DNA from: Kudoa neothunni
Taxonomy: Eukaryota > Cnidaria
Assembly: GCA_964304625.1 (NCBI GenBank)
Contig: OZ199838.1
Span: 12,028,001-12,092,000, forward strand
DNA length: 64,000 nucleotides
Direction: 5' to 3'
The position numbers were made by a program, and so were the translations under genes. This document shows positions 1 to 12,907 of the stretch, in pieces; the stretch's first letter is position 1; each line of letters begins with the position of its first letter. Below the pieces are notes generated by a model. The model was not told where the DNA came from. It was given only the letters and a program-made list of their open reading frames with translations, and did not search any database.

Positions 1-79
1 TTGCTAAATAATGTAACTAAAAGTCACGTGATTGGTCGATTAGCGCATTTTGTTCGGATACTTCTTGTACATTATTTAG
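1..79. repeat. Short inverted repeat at the left edge
   Basis: A perfect 12-base inverted repeat is seen: bases 4-15 (ctaaataatgta) and bases 68-79 (tacattatttag), separated by about 52 bases containing cacgtg. It may be the end of a small inverted-repeat element cut by the window edge, or chance in A+T-rich DNA. No target duplication can be judged. Confidence 0.4.
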
Positions 80-419
80 TTAAGTCAATATTTAATTCAA
101 AAAACTCCTATAACTATACCTCTTGACAAAAAGTACAATATTACTTATTATGAAAATCTACAATCTAATGGCCCAAAAACTGTCACTGTATCACTTTTTT
201 AAAATACCTATTATCTCGACCCCTATTGGCATCCTAGAGATGAAAAATGAAATAATCAGAACCTATAACGTTTTTAGAATCTAAAAATATAAATTATTTG
301 CATGCAAGACAATTCCATTCTGTTAATGAAGATGTATATGGGTGGATTGGGTGGACACGAAGCAAAAAGATTGTAGTGAGCGTTGTCACGATAATCGTCA
401 AGAGAAATTAATTGGCCAA
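80..419. other. Intergenic, nothing recognised
   Basis: A+T-rich sequence with only chance-length open frames. I see no gene, repeat end or RNA gene here. Confidence 0.5.
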
Positions 420-660
420 AAAAAGGTTTACCTTCATGTGCAATTCGTGGAGGGTTTCGTTGTTTTAAAAAAAGGTCTAACATTGAAAAATCAAATTTTA
501 TTAATTAATCTGTTGATGCTACTCCTGAAACTACTTCAGAGTGGATCAATCAAATCAGGACATTATTTAAAAGATAGTCTGTAAATTTTATTTACAACGT
601 ATACGAAACTGCCTTATTCCACCGATAGCAACAAGGGGAGTATTTCATAGGTAGTTAAAA
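420..660 (+). pseudogene. pogo/Tigger-type transposase relic
   Basis: Reading across two plus-strand frames gives pieces resembling the middle of a Tigger/jerky-type (DDE_1) transposase. One piece reads GGFRCFKKRSNIEKSNF, as in the end of the CENP-B-type DNA-binding half. It is followed by VDATPETTSEW and then FIYNVYETALFHR, which matches the family motif NADETGLF around the first catalytic aspartate; that residue is read as valine here. Stops interrupt the frame and nothing downstream is recognisable. It is a short, old fragment that makes no protein. The assignment rests on motif spacing recalled from the family. Confidence 0.45.
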
Positions 661-2286
661 AATATTTTTGCATTGTTAACGCGTTTCTCGAATTTTAATT
701 ATCTTTTTTAAAATTAATATATAGTTAATTAGCCTTTATAAACCCAATTTAACCATTATTAAATGCCATTTTTTTGAACGATTGCGCACGCCTGCGAGTG
801 AAATTGGACGTACTTTTTTGTTGGTCCCGAGGGGATTACGTGAAATTGATTCCTTAATGTGTACCAGCGCTTCCCGATTCATTTTAATTCCCGCATCCCC
901 AAATATTATATGAGGACAATTCTGCACCCATCCCCCGAAAAGAGATTTAAAAATGGATTTATTTTTATGCGGAAGAAATATTTTTACTAAACTTACATTA
1001 AACAGAAAAATTCCGTAGACTTTAAAAAACAGGCGCGAACATATAAATACAAATGATAATAAATTAAATGTTTTCACTTTGTTTCCGGCCCTTTTGAGCA
1101 GTAACTAAGTTTCAAAAAGGCTATTTATCAGTTAAAGATATACTTAAATCATAATTTATGGATTTTGTAGTTTTTTCGTTTATTTTAAATTTAAAAATTA
1201 AATGAGAAAAATAAAAATGTGTCCCGATCTCGAATGAAAAGTTTTAATTTATATAATTTTTGGATGTAAATTGATTCTAATTTGAAGTATTAAAATTTAA
1301 AATAAGTTATCAACATGAATGAATAATTTAATCTTGACGCTAATTAAGGTTTTATCATTACCTGCCTTAAAATTTACTTAAAAAAATAAATAATAAAATT
1401 TTTAATAATTCGGCTCATTTTGGAACACCTAACGAATCATTTATCTTTTCTATTAAAACTTAAATAATTCATAATTTTCTATGTTGGGATATTTGAGATT
1501 TTAACTAAATAATTTATTGAGGAATAAAAATGAAATAAAATGAATTTTCAGTAAAATTCATCAAATAACTATTTGTTATCAGATTTATTTCAGCTTTGAT
1601 CTCATACGAGTCGCACATGATATATTTTCGAGAGAGATTCTGATTACTTACAATTGGTATAATATGTACAAAGCATGCACGGCTGTAAAATTTTGTCTTT
1701 GACTCAAAATGTAAGTCTCGGGAAGTCCTGCTGCTTACTAAATCTCGCTACAGAAATCAGTTTCCTGTTTTGCATTCAAATACATATTCATTATTTTTTT
1801 ATACTTTATAACTGCATTTCGAAAAAAAGTTTAATTCGGCGCTCAAAGCTTATGAAAATCAAGAATTTGTCCCGCAAATTAAAAACTTTGATGATCCCTG
1901 ACAAATATAATCAAAACACGCGCGCGTTACCAAAAATCGATTAACCGAAACTTTGGCATTCGAATAATAAATTATAGGTTAAAAATTATTGGATAATTGG
2001 GTTTCGACCGTGTATATATTCTAAACTATGAATCTTTTTTTTCTCATTAATTCTTGTTATTTTCCGAAGAGGAGTGTTTTTTTATGATTTAATTTTTAAG
2101 TGGACTAAGCGGTGATCTTGCTGATAATTTAATTAACCTATAATCTTTAATATTTTGATAGGTGCGTTGATACGAAAAAATGGATAATTATTTAAAAAAG
2201 AATCGTAATTCATTATAACAAAATCTGATGTAGTTTGGTGGAGAATAATGATAATATATTTGGATAAGTGGTTTCCATAGCCAAGA
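661..2286. other. Intergenic, one unclear coding-like patch
   Basis: Mostly A+T-rich spacer. Bases 770-930 are less A+T-rich and open on both strands. One minus frame (around HVIPSGPTKKYVQFHSQACA) faintly recalls the cysteine-bearing C-terminus of piggyBac transposases, but I cannot establish this. A minus-strand open frame of about 77 codons around 1520-1750 is within chance length for this base composition. Confidence 0.35.
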
Positions 2287-2949
2287 TTACGGAAGGTCAT
2301 CGAAGGTCTTTTTCTTCGCAATACCTTTAGGTCTTTCAGGTTCAGCCGCGAAAGAGTTGAATTTAAGCACCCTTATAACGAAAGTTAAAATTTTGGAATC
2401 ACATGTGGAATATGTATATAAAAGGAGTTACAGTCTCAAAACATGGCCAGTTTTGCCCAGCATCATACGAACAAAATCACTGTATTCTATTCGTTCTTTT
2501 CCTGGAGCAATATCGTTCATAATCTTAACCAATTCTAGATGGGTTTTAGCTTGGCCGACCTTCTCGAATACTCTTTTAAGGTCAATCATTGCTACAAGAT
2601 GTTATGCGGTCAACAAGAATATAATATTACTCAATGATCCGGTGCAATGCTCATCAATCTCGATAAATTTTTCTACAAACGATAATTAAAACTATACTAA
2701 ATTGAAGCTCATTACGAGCAGCTTCTTTTAGTTGATTCTCCAGAGTTCCCTTCATTATCTTCGTAGACTCCGCTCTGTAAAATGTCCTACAGTTCGAACC
2801 AAATTATTTAATAACTCCACATTTTTACTGAATATAACTTGATTTTGTTTCTCTAGTTCACTTTCAAAAACAGTCTTTTTATGAGCTCTCTCTGTAGACA
2901 AAGTCAATCCAATCAAAATACATCTAAATTAGAATTTCAACATACCCAT
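2287..2949 (-). CDS. AIF1: AIF1-like EF-hand protein, six coding exons
   Basis: A predicted 136-residue allograft inflammatory factor 1 (Iba1) family protein; human AIF1 has 147. Family members bind calcium and bundle actin in the cytoplasm. Coding exons, in minus order: 2949-2946 (ATG plus one base), 2891-2829, 2772-2716, 2672-2631, 2591-2432 and 2371-2287. The five introns are 54, 56, 43, 39 and 60 bp with GT-AG ends. The summed length of 411 nt is divisible by three. An N-terminal charged helix precedes an EF-hand-like loop DEHCTGSLTMID (residues 48-59), followed by LKRVFEKVG, KTHLEL, FVRMMLGK and a C-terminus KKKTFDDLP like the family KKAISELP. The loop lacks several usual calcium ligands (His at 3, Thr at 5), so calcium binding may be weak. 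The acceptor at 2772 could be two bases earlier, but only this choice keeps the frame. No neighbour suggests a partner. Confidence 0.85.
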
Positions 2950-5782
2950 AATGATCCAAATCAGTACGAAGTATTGAAATCGATGATATCAGATATCTAC
3001 TAAGAGTCTCAGATTATCGCTAAATCTCGATATCAACGCCCTTTGTTATACCTTAAATTATATCATAATCGTCCGTTGTTATATGGAATATATAATAAAT
3101 TTCAATAAATTATGTCTTTTATAGAATATAATAATTTAAGAATTTAATTTCGTTGTAAGAACATTATACAATCAATCGTATTATTAATAGATGAACTTTT
3201 AGTAAGCTCATCCAATGTTGATTATATGCAAACTTTTAAAGGCACTAAGAGGTAAGCTGCACACATTTATGCTTGTGAAATCGTCCATTCTTAGAATAGA
3301 CCGACTTCATAACGTCTATTATTCACGTAGAGAATTTTTAGGTTGAATGGTGAATTCCAATTATAACAGTTTATTACTATAAAATTAATTAATTTAATAA
3401 AGGTTACGAATTGAGTGATTCATTTCGAACTCATTTTACTCATTCTCATCTATACTTCAACCTTTGAAATATTCCTCATAAAGCTACTTTATGTCACGCT
3501 ATGATATACTATTTAGATATTAGCTATATTTAGCTTCTATAATCTTTCGAATGAAAAGTAAAAATTCGAGCTCAATTCAATATCATTAAAATTCTAATCA
3601 TCAAATTAATATTAAAATAATATAGTAATAAACACTATAAAGATGATTTAAGCTGATAAATCAATTTTTTGTTTACTTGATTATTAATGAATCTAATTCA
3701 ATATAAAATATATTACATCATAGGTGATTTTGTCTATTGGGTGTAAGGTGTTAAGTCAATCTCGATTTGAAGAGTATTTATTAAGTAGCATTATGATATT
3801 ACATGAGAAGATAATACTTTATCGATTTTGATTAGTTCATTAAAAACATTGCTATAAGACAGCACGATTTTTTTCCTGTAATAAAATGACAAAGTTTGAC
3901 CCGATACGCTCATATTTTTCAGTTTATACGAGGATAATGTAAAATCTTTAAAAAATAAGGCTTTTAATACACCATTTTTACGCCTTTATAAAGTCATATA
4001 TGTTTATTCACACAGAATTCTTAGGATAAACAGTATTAATTGATGTCGGATATCCCAGAGTTAATCATTTTTCATCTGAATCTATCCGATTACTCACACA
4101 TACAAGCGAATAAAGCACATTTTAAATGTCAAGTGTTGGCTTGCTTAGTCAAGGGATAATTCGACTTATTTGCACAAAACCGCAACAATTTTTTTAAATA
4201 AAATAATATACCATTATAGGCCAATAAAATTAGATTTTATATAATTTGATCTGCGATAAAATTTTAAATGATATGGTTGATAATCCGATACGAGTAAGAC
4301 AGTTGTATCCGATTTAAAATCTATGATTGTCAGATTCTTAGTGCGCGAGCATACGAGTAATATTTTGCAAATTATAGTTTCAGTTATTTGAGACAAGGAA
4401 TAATTGTAATGTTAGAACACGTTTAACCCTATAAGAACTCAAAATTTTACATACACTAAGTCATTTTGGGATATAAATACACCCCATATTTTTTTTGATA
4501 AAACTAATAATAAAAAAATTATTAATTTGAGAAAATTTTAGATCATCCTATCGAATAAATCTGGGTAATTAGCCACAAACTGTTTTAATTGTCATTCGCG
4601 TACGCGCAATAAATTTAAGATGTCTATTTTGGAACATACTTTGAATATTTATTAAATTTACCTCCCCCCTTATTTTTTCCTCAAACTATGCTTAAGTTAC
4701 AGATAAATAATCATAGCGCCCATATATCAAAAACACATGTAAAATACTCCTAAACAACAAGAAAATAGAATGAATGTTAGTGTTAATGATTCAAACATAT
4801 CGTACAAATACATTTTGAGTGGAGCTTACAACAAGGAGAAGAACAGATGTTACATCTTGTTGTTGTTTTTCTGTCCTTTTTTCTTATAAAAAATCGATAT
4901 CTGGAATAATTGTTGTTGATTGATGAATCTATGGATGTATTTAACGGGTTAACTGGTATCATGTTTTGATTTATCCTTGAAACTAATCGACTAACTAAAT
5001 GTTCAGCACCATTTTTAGGAAATTCCTCCCCAAAAGATTTCGCGAATTAAATACGTTTTTGTAAATAAAAAAGGTGTTGATAAATGAAATGCCCAACATA
5101 TTAAAGAAAACGACGAGTGACCAGCGACGTGTGATTCATTTCACAATCACCGGTGTTAACAATCTTGAAATCGTATCAACTCCACCTTTTATAGCGTTAT
5201 CTTGTCTAAATATACAAAGTCGTAGTGTCCGTGTGTCTGTCAGTGTGTGTGCTCAAATCTTCTCCTTATACAGAGAGTTATTCTAATTAATGGTTCTTCA
5301 ATATACTTTAAAAAATACAAAATTAACTATAAAAATACAATGATATTGTCAGGTTGCCTATAAAGTGGTGAATTCGTAGTGTAAACTTTTTGTAAACAGA
5401 TTAGCGCTGACAATAATAAGATTATTCCATCATGTAACTTTAAATACGATAAAGTGGTAGGTGTAGATAACTTTTATTTTCCGCTGCTGCTTCGACTATA
5501 CAATTGTGATACTATGTTTATTATCTGAGCATAGTTAAGACTTTCTATTGAGTTTTCGCTTGCGTAGGCCGGGACGGTCGGGTAAACACTCACGTGTAAT
5601 TCGAACGGGGTATTAATTCTCGGGGGAAAATTACTTACATTGCACTTTTAGTTTTTGCAAAAAAGATGTGTATTATTCTTTGTATTGATTTAAATTGGAG
5701 AGAACACACATTCTCTAAGTGCGACATTGTTAATAACTCTTAGATTAGTTTGTTCATCGACGGGTTGGCCAATGCGAATAAG
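2950..5782. other. Intergenic spacer
   Basis: A long A+T-rich spacer upstream of the AIF1-like gene. It must hold that gene's promoter, but no motif is clear. The patch at 5080-5280 is somewhat less A+T-rich and has a 70-codon open frame, but I recognise nothing in it. No transposon ends were identified. Confidence 0.5.
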
Positions 5783-8306
5783 GCTATTGTGGAGCGTATG
5801 GCTCTCCTATTTTTAGCGTTTATTGCGATTTTTTCCGTTTAAAATGGCTCGAAAAAATCTTATATGCTCTTCTCATCTGACCCGTATCAAAAATTTTAAC
5901 AAAATTATAAAAAGAAATTTTTTCTAATCGCATATATGATGGCGAAATCAACAACATAAACTTCATGTTAAACACTGGTTTATATATTTCACTATGAAGG
6001 AATATGAATGTGATTACAATTTATGCATTTAAATGTTTGTTATAAAGAATAAAAAGTTATAATAAATCATTATAAACGGTTGTTGTTCAGGCATATAGAA
6101 TATTGAAACTTTCTCCATCCTCATGGCATTTTTTCACTTTTATTTTCTCCGAATTAAAGATATATGAGTATTGTTAGAATTATAAATTTTTATGGTCAAA
6201 TCGCTACACTATTAGAGGCAATTATTGAGCGTTATTTGATAAATTGTTTCTAAAAGGGTGCTTAAAGTGTGATTAGTAACTGGGAAAATTATAATTAAGT
6301 AAAATAACATTGATTTCAAAGGTTAATAATTGAGAATAATCTTTAGAAACGAAATTTATTTTGACAGATTATTATTAATGGAAACTTTACCATGTTATAT
6401 ATATAAATTTATATTAATTTCTATTATTCGATCAATTTTCAACATCAATTTTATCCGTTTAATGTAATATATTTTGTTGGTTTTATTATTAAATTTCTTT
6501 TTTCTTCGTATTCTTGATTTTTAATGGAACAAAGAATGATAAATATTGAGTTAAGGGTTTAATTAAATTAGCTCAAACCTACAATAATATTCTAACGTTT
6601 CTTTGACTCAAATTTATGTTAAACTTCGAAATTAAATACATATTTAAGTTTTTTAAGGTTTAAAACAAATATTTTGATGAATATAATATTATGTTAATCT
6701 AATTTAATTATTATATTCTAATGATGTCGAATATTAATATTTTGCTTATAACAAACAAAAATAAATCTAAATGCTTCCAATTTATTGTTATTTGAAGGTT
6801 TTTTATAAAATAAAATTTTAAAATTCATTCGTAAAATAGATAACAACGTATTTTCTATATGAATACAAAGTATGATTAATTTATCCACCAAGTCACGTTG
6901 GTCGTTTCTCTCCTCTTTATTTGCGGTGACGCAATGGCAACAACTTATTTTTATTGAAAAATTTATATTGAGTAGGTGATAGAAAACATGGAATCGGGAT
7001 GTTTTATAACAAGTGATCTTTGAGAGTTGAGTTGTATCACAAATATTTATTCTACCCTTTTTTTGTTTTATATAATTTCAATGAATTATATTAACGTTGA
7101 AATCGTTTTAAAAATTATACTTTTATATGATAAATGATATAAGGTGCTAAATGTTTCCTGAATTAGGAATAATTGTGAAGTTATTCATAACCATTCTTGA
7201 GGGCATAAATCCATCCGTGCGCTGCGATTTTCAGCCATTCGAACGATAAAAATATTTCCTAAGAAAAGAAAACCAACTGCTTGTTTTATAGCTGTCGCAA
7301 AAACCTTTATCTGATAAGTGTATCGTGTGCATTCGCAGTCAGAATAATGAATATGACAATCTTAAGAAAAAATGAATATTATGTTCTTGTGATCATTCAT
7401 GGGAAATTTTTTATAAGTTATCAAAATTATTTTTCAGCTTTAATGATTGAAAAATTTTGTTCCGAATAATAAATATCAAGAAATAGAGCCTGCCCTGAAT
7501 TATTATACTTTAATAATCAAAATATGAAATTTGATAATCAAAATATTAATTATAAGATGATTTATAAATAAAATATTAATCTAAATTTAAATATACTATA
7601 TTTCGATAATGAAAAATAATTCAATGTTAACAACTGATTAAGCAATAAAAGAATTACGCAAACATACTGCGTAATTATGTTTATTTTTCATGAATTATTA
7701 TCCATCAAAGAAAATTAATCTCTGAAGATTGTTTTCATTTTTAAACATTCTTATGAACCATTGAATTAGTTGTTTATATATTTTTCAGTTAATAATTACT
7801 TCTTAGAGTCAAGGTTAGGAGACAATTTACCAAATAACACTCAATATTGCCTTAAACAATAGAGCATTTCGAATGAAAAGATTTACAATGCCGAAAATAG
7901 TCATCCTCTTTAATTAAGCGAAAGTTTAAATGAGAAATTGTTGTGAGTGTGAAGAAAATTTCAATATTCTACATACCTGAACGACAACCGTTTATAGTGA
8001 TTTATTGTAAATTTTTATTCTTTATAATAAAATGCAAAAATAAAATAAACATTTAAATGCCTAAATTGTAATCACATTCATATTCTTTATTAGTGAAATA
8101 TAGAAACCAGTGTTTAACATGAGGATTAATGTGTTGACTTCGCCGTCATATATGAGATTAGAAGAAAAATTTATTTTTAAAAATTTGGAAAAACTTTTGA
8201 TACGCTTCAGATGAGAAGACCATATAAGATTTTTTTAGAACCATTTTCGGAGTAAAAAGTCTTGAAAAAATGCTAAAAATGGGGGAGCCACAAGCTCCAC
8301 AATTAC
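5783..8306. repeat. Foldback structure with very long inverted arms
   Basis: The left arm starts near 5783 (ttgtggagcgtatggctctcc, then tatttttagcg, ttaaaatggctcg and tatatgatggcgaa). It is matched, diverged and in reverse complement, by the right arm ending near 8306. Similarity can be followed inward by eye to about 6270-6400 on the left and 7670-7805 on the right, so arms are about 500-620 bp around an A+T-rich core without an open frame. It could be a non-autonomous foldback transposon with long terminal inverted repeats, or two copies of one repeat inserted head to head. I see no target duplication and no transposase. Confidence 0.65.
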
Positions 8307-11150
8307 CGAAATCTCTTAAATGAATTTTCTTTAAAGGATGTAATCTGAACCTATAATTTAGTTTACAGGTTTTATATATTTATAAAAATCTTGAACTAAG
8401 GGAAAAATCCTATTTGTTCACACGCGTTTATGAAAACTTATCAAATACAATCATCAAACCTAATATTTTAACATGTTTGAATCGTTAAATAATATATACA
8501 GTGAATTGAAATATTTTTTTTATATTCTATTTCAATCTTTTTCTATTCTTGTGTCTATAATTTAATTTGTTCGGTAACAATGTCGGATTCTTAGTAACTT
8601 TTCGACAAGAATGTGAATGCTGAGCTTTTTGTAAATCAGCCAAATTCCAAATTATAAATATTGTTAATAATAAAAAAGTTGTAAAATAATTTCATTGTTA
8701 TTTTACTGTTTTCGTGGTTTTCATCATAATCAGTGTATTATATTGTCAATATTTGGAATAGATTAAATAATTATATTTTTCGTATTTTAGAAAATACAAC
8801 ATTTTCATAAACAATGTTTTATGTGAATGTGTAATTAGCGTTTGCATTAAATAAAACACAGCAATTTCTATAATGACTCCTCTTGCATCAAACAAACTTC
8901 ACAAGATTTGTTTTAATAAGACAAAATTGTCAATTTTTTGTTTGATGTTAGAAGGAAATAATGTGAGACTTCAATGTTACATTAGTGAAAATTTCAAAAG
9001 ATGTTTCTTTAAAAAAGGACGAATATCGATGAAGATATTTTAACAGGAACTGCAGTGAAATATTTCTAATTTGATTAGGCTCAATATTTAAAAACTTAAT
9101 GCTTTCGATAGGAGAGATTTTGTTAAATTATTAATAATTTTAACCTACCATAGATTATTCCGGTCCTTATTTATGAATGAATCTATAAGAATTCGCATAA
9201 TAGAATGTTCGTCGCTACTAATATACGTTGTAGTAACACAATTTTAAATTGTTTAAAAGAATTCAGACATGCCTTAAAATTCTCATGCCAGATAATTAAA
9301 AATTTGCGATAGGTTTATTTATTTTTTTATTGATTTACCGTAAACTGGAAGTCGTGAAAGATGTCGAAATTGACGAAATAAAGATAAGTATGAAGAAAAA
9401 ATAGAGAATGGTTTATTTACGTGATGTAATATCCTTGGTGGAGAGAAAAGAACGACCGAAACTTTCCTCTATATAGTTAAGCATAAAATAGAAAAAAATT
9501 TACTTCGATTTAACTTTCAGCATATTGAACTGAATGAACATTGTAGATAAAAATTCAAATAACTCATTATAATGTATTAACACCATCTGATTCGTTGGGG
9601 TGTATCCCAAACTAAGTAAGCATGGATATTTCTATCAGAAGATAGACCGCCCAAATGAGCTTCCTGACTCAAACGCGGAACATATAAACACGATCGAATA
9701 AAAATGACATTAACAACAAATAATTTTACCCAACATGGAACAAGGAAAAACGTGTTAGATACGTTATAATTTACAATAATTTGTAAATTTTACCATGATT
9801 GTTATTTTTACGTTTGAAATTTTACTGAGTCTTTATTTCGAAGGAATTATCTTGATGAAACATAAGATGAATTTATGAGAGTCATTTAACACATGTCACG
9901 GTATATAATGTAGATTGAATTAGCGAAATTTTATAAGCTTAATTTATTTGGGTTAAAGCCTAAATATCAATTTTTGGTATTATAAATTGTTTGTTATATT
10001 TCTTGATGGATTATATCGATTCACAGACAGTGTTTTGCGTATGACATTTCTTTAAATAATAAATTAATGTTTTCAGTATCTTTATCCTGCGAAAAATAAG
10101 AATCCTACGTCGATTACGCCATAAATTTCGGGATATTGGGCATAAATTAATTATTGGTTTTTATTATAACACTAATAGGATGAATAAATACCATTTCCAT
10201 CCAAGTGTCAATATAAGCTATGGGCTTTCCGGTTTTAAGGATAGATAATGTTTTACTGTCCTAATATACCATTCATTATTGGCTAAAAACCTACCTCCAA
10301 GATAAGATCTATTGATAGTTTGGGTTAGTTTTAATGTAAAGCCTACATCCAAAATAGAAGGTAACGTCCTTATTTAAAGAAATAAATAACGCAGGCCTCA
10401 TATTCGGAGAAAGGAGGAAGCACGCAATCCAAATTTAACAATGATATGATAAACGAAAATTATTGTAAAGAAATTAGATTCCGTTAGTTCACATAAATAA
10501 TATGCCCATAAAATATAATTTGCTTTAAATATAACAAAAACTATACACATTAATAGACCCTATCCTATATAAAAACATATTTGTAAGGAAAAACTTTATG
10601 TATGATAGGGGTTAAGCAAGCCATATAACAATGAAACTTACAAATAATTTTCTAACAAAAAATTATTAATCCTTCTCAAGTTGAACGGAAATCATAGTAG
10701 ATTTATTGTTGTTGATAATGTAACGGTTGAGCTAATCAAGTGGCATCATTCTTAAAGTTAAAACTTTTATAATTCTCATTTGACAATACCTTAAAAATAA
10801 TGCATTGACAAATGAAAACCCGTAGCATTAAATATTGATTGTATAATAATAAATTTTGAAATATCTAAAGAGTGAATAACTCGAAAATCTCCGAAGGTAT
10901 GTTCGGCTCATTTGTTGGTTCGTCGGTGCGCTAATCATTAATCACTAATCGCGAGGTTATAGGTCCGAGACAGATGGCGGGCAAAACACGTACACGTGTG
11001 AGGTTACTATATTTGCGCAAAGCGATGCGATGATGTTCAAGATGTGGTACGGAACAAGAGATTCAAATTAGAGGCTATATGTGATGCAAACGTCGGGTTA
11101 ATGTATAATCTTTTACCGCTGTCCGCATAAAGGGGATTATTCAGATTAGA
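8307..11150. other. Intergenic spacer
   Basis: A+T-rich with no supported gene. Bases 9640-9720 weakly resemble the interior of the hAT-type element near 50.7 kb (a stretch around aaacgcggaacatat). Bases 10900-11130 are less A+T-rich and could be the decayed upstream part of the adjoining Merlin relic. Confidence 0.45.
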
Positions 11151-11560
11151 ATGTTATTCCTGGATTGTATACACGCTCCGATTTTGCAAACTCAGAATGT
11201 ATGGATTGTCGGAGGTGTCAATGAAAATGGGGGCGTTCTCATGGTTCAAACTGAAATTAGAGATCAGCCGACACTAGAAGGGATTATTCTCCAATATTTT
11301 AATCAGGGTTCAATAATACACACTAATGTATGGTCAAGCTTCGAAAACTTAGAAAATATTGGATACCAGCATCATGTATTGATTCATAAGTATAAATTGG
11401 CGAGTGTCAATGATGTTCATAATAACAAAACTGAAAGTTTGTGGGAACTTATAAACGTAAGTACAGGAGTATAATAAACAAGAAAAAAGAGATGATTTCA
11501 TCCTATAATTCTGAGTGGTGTTTTAAGAGAAGGCAACAAAATAAAATATTTTCTGATTAA
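11151..11560 (+). pseudogene. Merlin (IS1016/ISXO2-like) transposase relic
   Basis: A 107-residue open frame covers the catalytic core of an ISXO2-type DDE transposase as found in eukaryotic Merlin elements. Seen in order: VWIVGGVNENGG (family W.FGGVER), TLEGIILQYFNQGSIIHTNVW (family TLLPII...PGTTIHSDCW), ENIGYQHHVLIHK, and NNKTESLWELI (family TNTIES.W). After the stop, a frame with SEWCFKRRQQNKIF resembles the family C-terminus (EF.WRR). The second catalytic aspartate of HSDCW is replaced by Asn (HTNVW), so it is inactive as read. The zinc-ribbon N-terminus and element ends were not found. DNA transposon fragment. Confidence 0.7.
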
Positions 11561-12848
11561 TAAATGTAAAGTTTTCAGTCTTTATGTTTTGCGCAGCGCT
11601 TCGTTAATACTCGGAAACTAAAACCCCCCCGATTTTTTTGGGATGTGGTTAACTTTAGCCGAAGTTTTTAGACAGACTACTAACCAAATATAACGTATTT
11701 ACATCTTCGATAACTAAATATGTGTTTTTATGAGGGATAGATTTTGTTCGTTTGAATCATATCGCACCCTAGTGCCAAACTACACTTCAGTCTATCGATC
11801 CACTTTGTCCTACAATTACATAAATCCCGTCTCCAGAGACATTGGCTTAACGTCTTCCTCTGGTGTAATCGATCCACCGTTAAAAAATATTAAGCGATGT
11901 CAAAATAATACTATAATTAATACGCGAAATACGATTTATTCGGAAATATTACCGCAAATAACATTAAACTAATCCCGCACTTGCGAAATAAGTCGAGATG
12001 TACTATGTTCGTGTTTTACAGGTAAACGGCGGGTAGATCGGCGGTAATATGCTTCTCACACATATGTCGCATAATAATTGAATTGTACTCTTTATATTTC
12101 TAGAGAAACCAGTTATCACTTTCATTAAAATTGTTTTTGTCCCTGTGTACTCACAATTAATGTTGATATTGTTTGTGGCTGTTGCCGTGCTGACACCACG
12201 TAAAACTCATCATTAATTAAGATTAACTAAAGTTGGTAATTTCATAAACCTATTAAGTTGCTATAAATATACCAAATATTTAAACAAACAAATTTTTCCG
12301 AAAAAATTTTGTTCATTAATATGCGACAATTTGAAATTCGGTAGTTGAGTAATGCTAAGTTAAGCTTTAACGCATTCAAGCGATTACTTGGACTAGCATG
12401 AGCAGTTCACTCTTTATCTCTTGACATTAGAAACCGAACAGGTGTTTGAGTGAATTGATAGAGGGGGCCGATATAGATTTTTTAATACTAACTAATACAC
12501 CATAAAAACCCGTGTAATATTTTGCCTTTAGAAGCGAGAACCTTGAACGAGGCAACGCAATCGGTTAAATGACTTGACGACTAGTTGTGAGAAATAACAG
12601 ATAAACATTGTCACAAGACGTAACATGTTTAAAAGATTACGTCAAATAAGAATAGTGTTTTTTATTGAGAAATAAAGAGATTTAATTCCATTAAAACTAT
12701 AAAACTATGAATGTGAGTGACACTATAGATACCTCGTGATAACCAGGCCATAATAAGGAATCTACTGAGCATTACTAAAGTCTTTCGTGGATTATCGCTG
12801 GTGAACGACTTCTGAGCTATTTGCCGTCTGGAGCTCAACAAAATTTTT
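11561..12848. other. Intergenic, upstream of the AMD1-type gene
   Basis: The 80-codon plus-strand frame at 11730-11972 matches nothing I know. Its complement also contains a short coding-like frame (SITPEEDVKPMSLETGF). Neither is supported as a gene. The promoter of the downstream gene must lie here or in the next 60 bp, but no core element stands out. Confidence 0.4.
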
Positions 12849-12884
12849 ATGCAAATATTAATATACGTTAAGAAACCACCCTAA
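12849..12884 (+). promoter_or_regulatory. Possible upstream ORF of the AMD1-type gene
   Basis: An 11-codon frame (MQILIYVKKPP, then TAA) ends 24 nt before the predicted AMD1-type start. Vertebrate AMD1 mRNA has a six-codon upstream ORF (MAGDIS) through which polyamines repress translation. This peptide is unrelated in sequence, and it is unknown whether the transcript reaches this far, so a regulatory role is only inferred from position. Confidence 0.3.
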
Positions 12885-12907
12885 TATTTGAAGGTAGTAG
12901 TATAGAA

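Noticed and set aside
736-1077. 113-codon minus-strand ORF
   Set aside because: Both strands are open over the same patch and only a faint piggyBac-like resemblance exists in another frame; not enough for a call.
1520-1750. Minus-strand open stretch of about 77 codons with splice-like borders
   Set aside because: Such lengths are expected several times by chance at this A+T content, and no homology is recognised.
11730-11972. 80-codon plus-strand ORF with coding-like composition
   Set aside because: No family match, no splice-supported extension, and the opposite strand looks equally coding-like.
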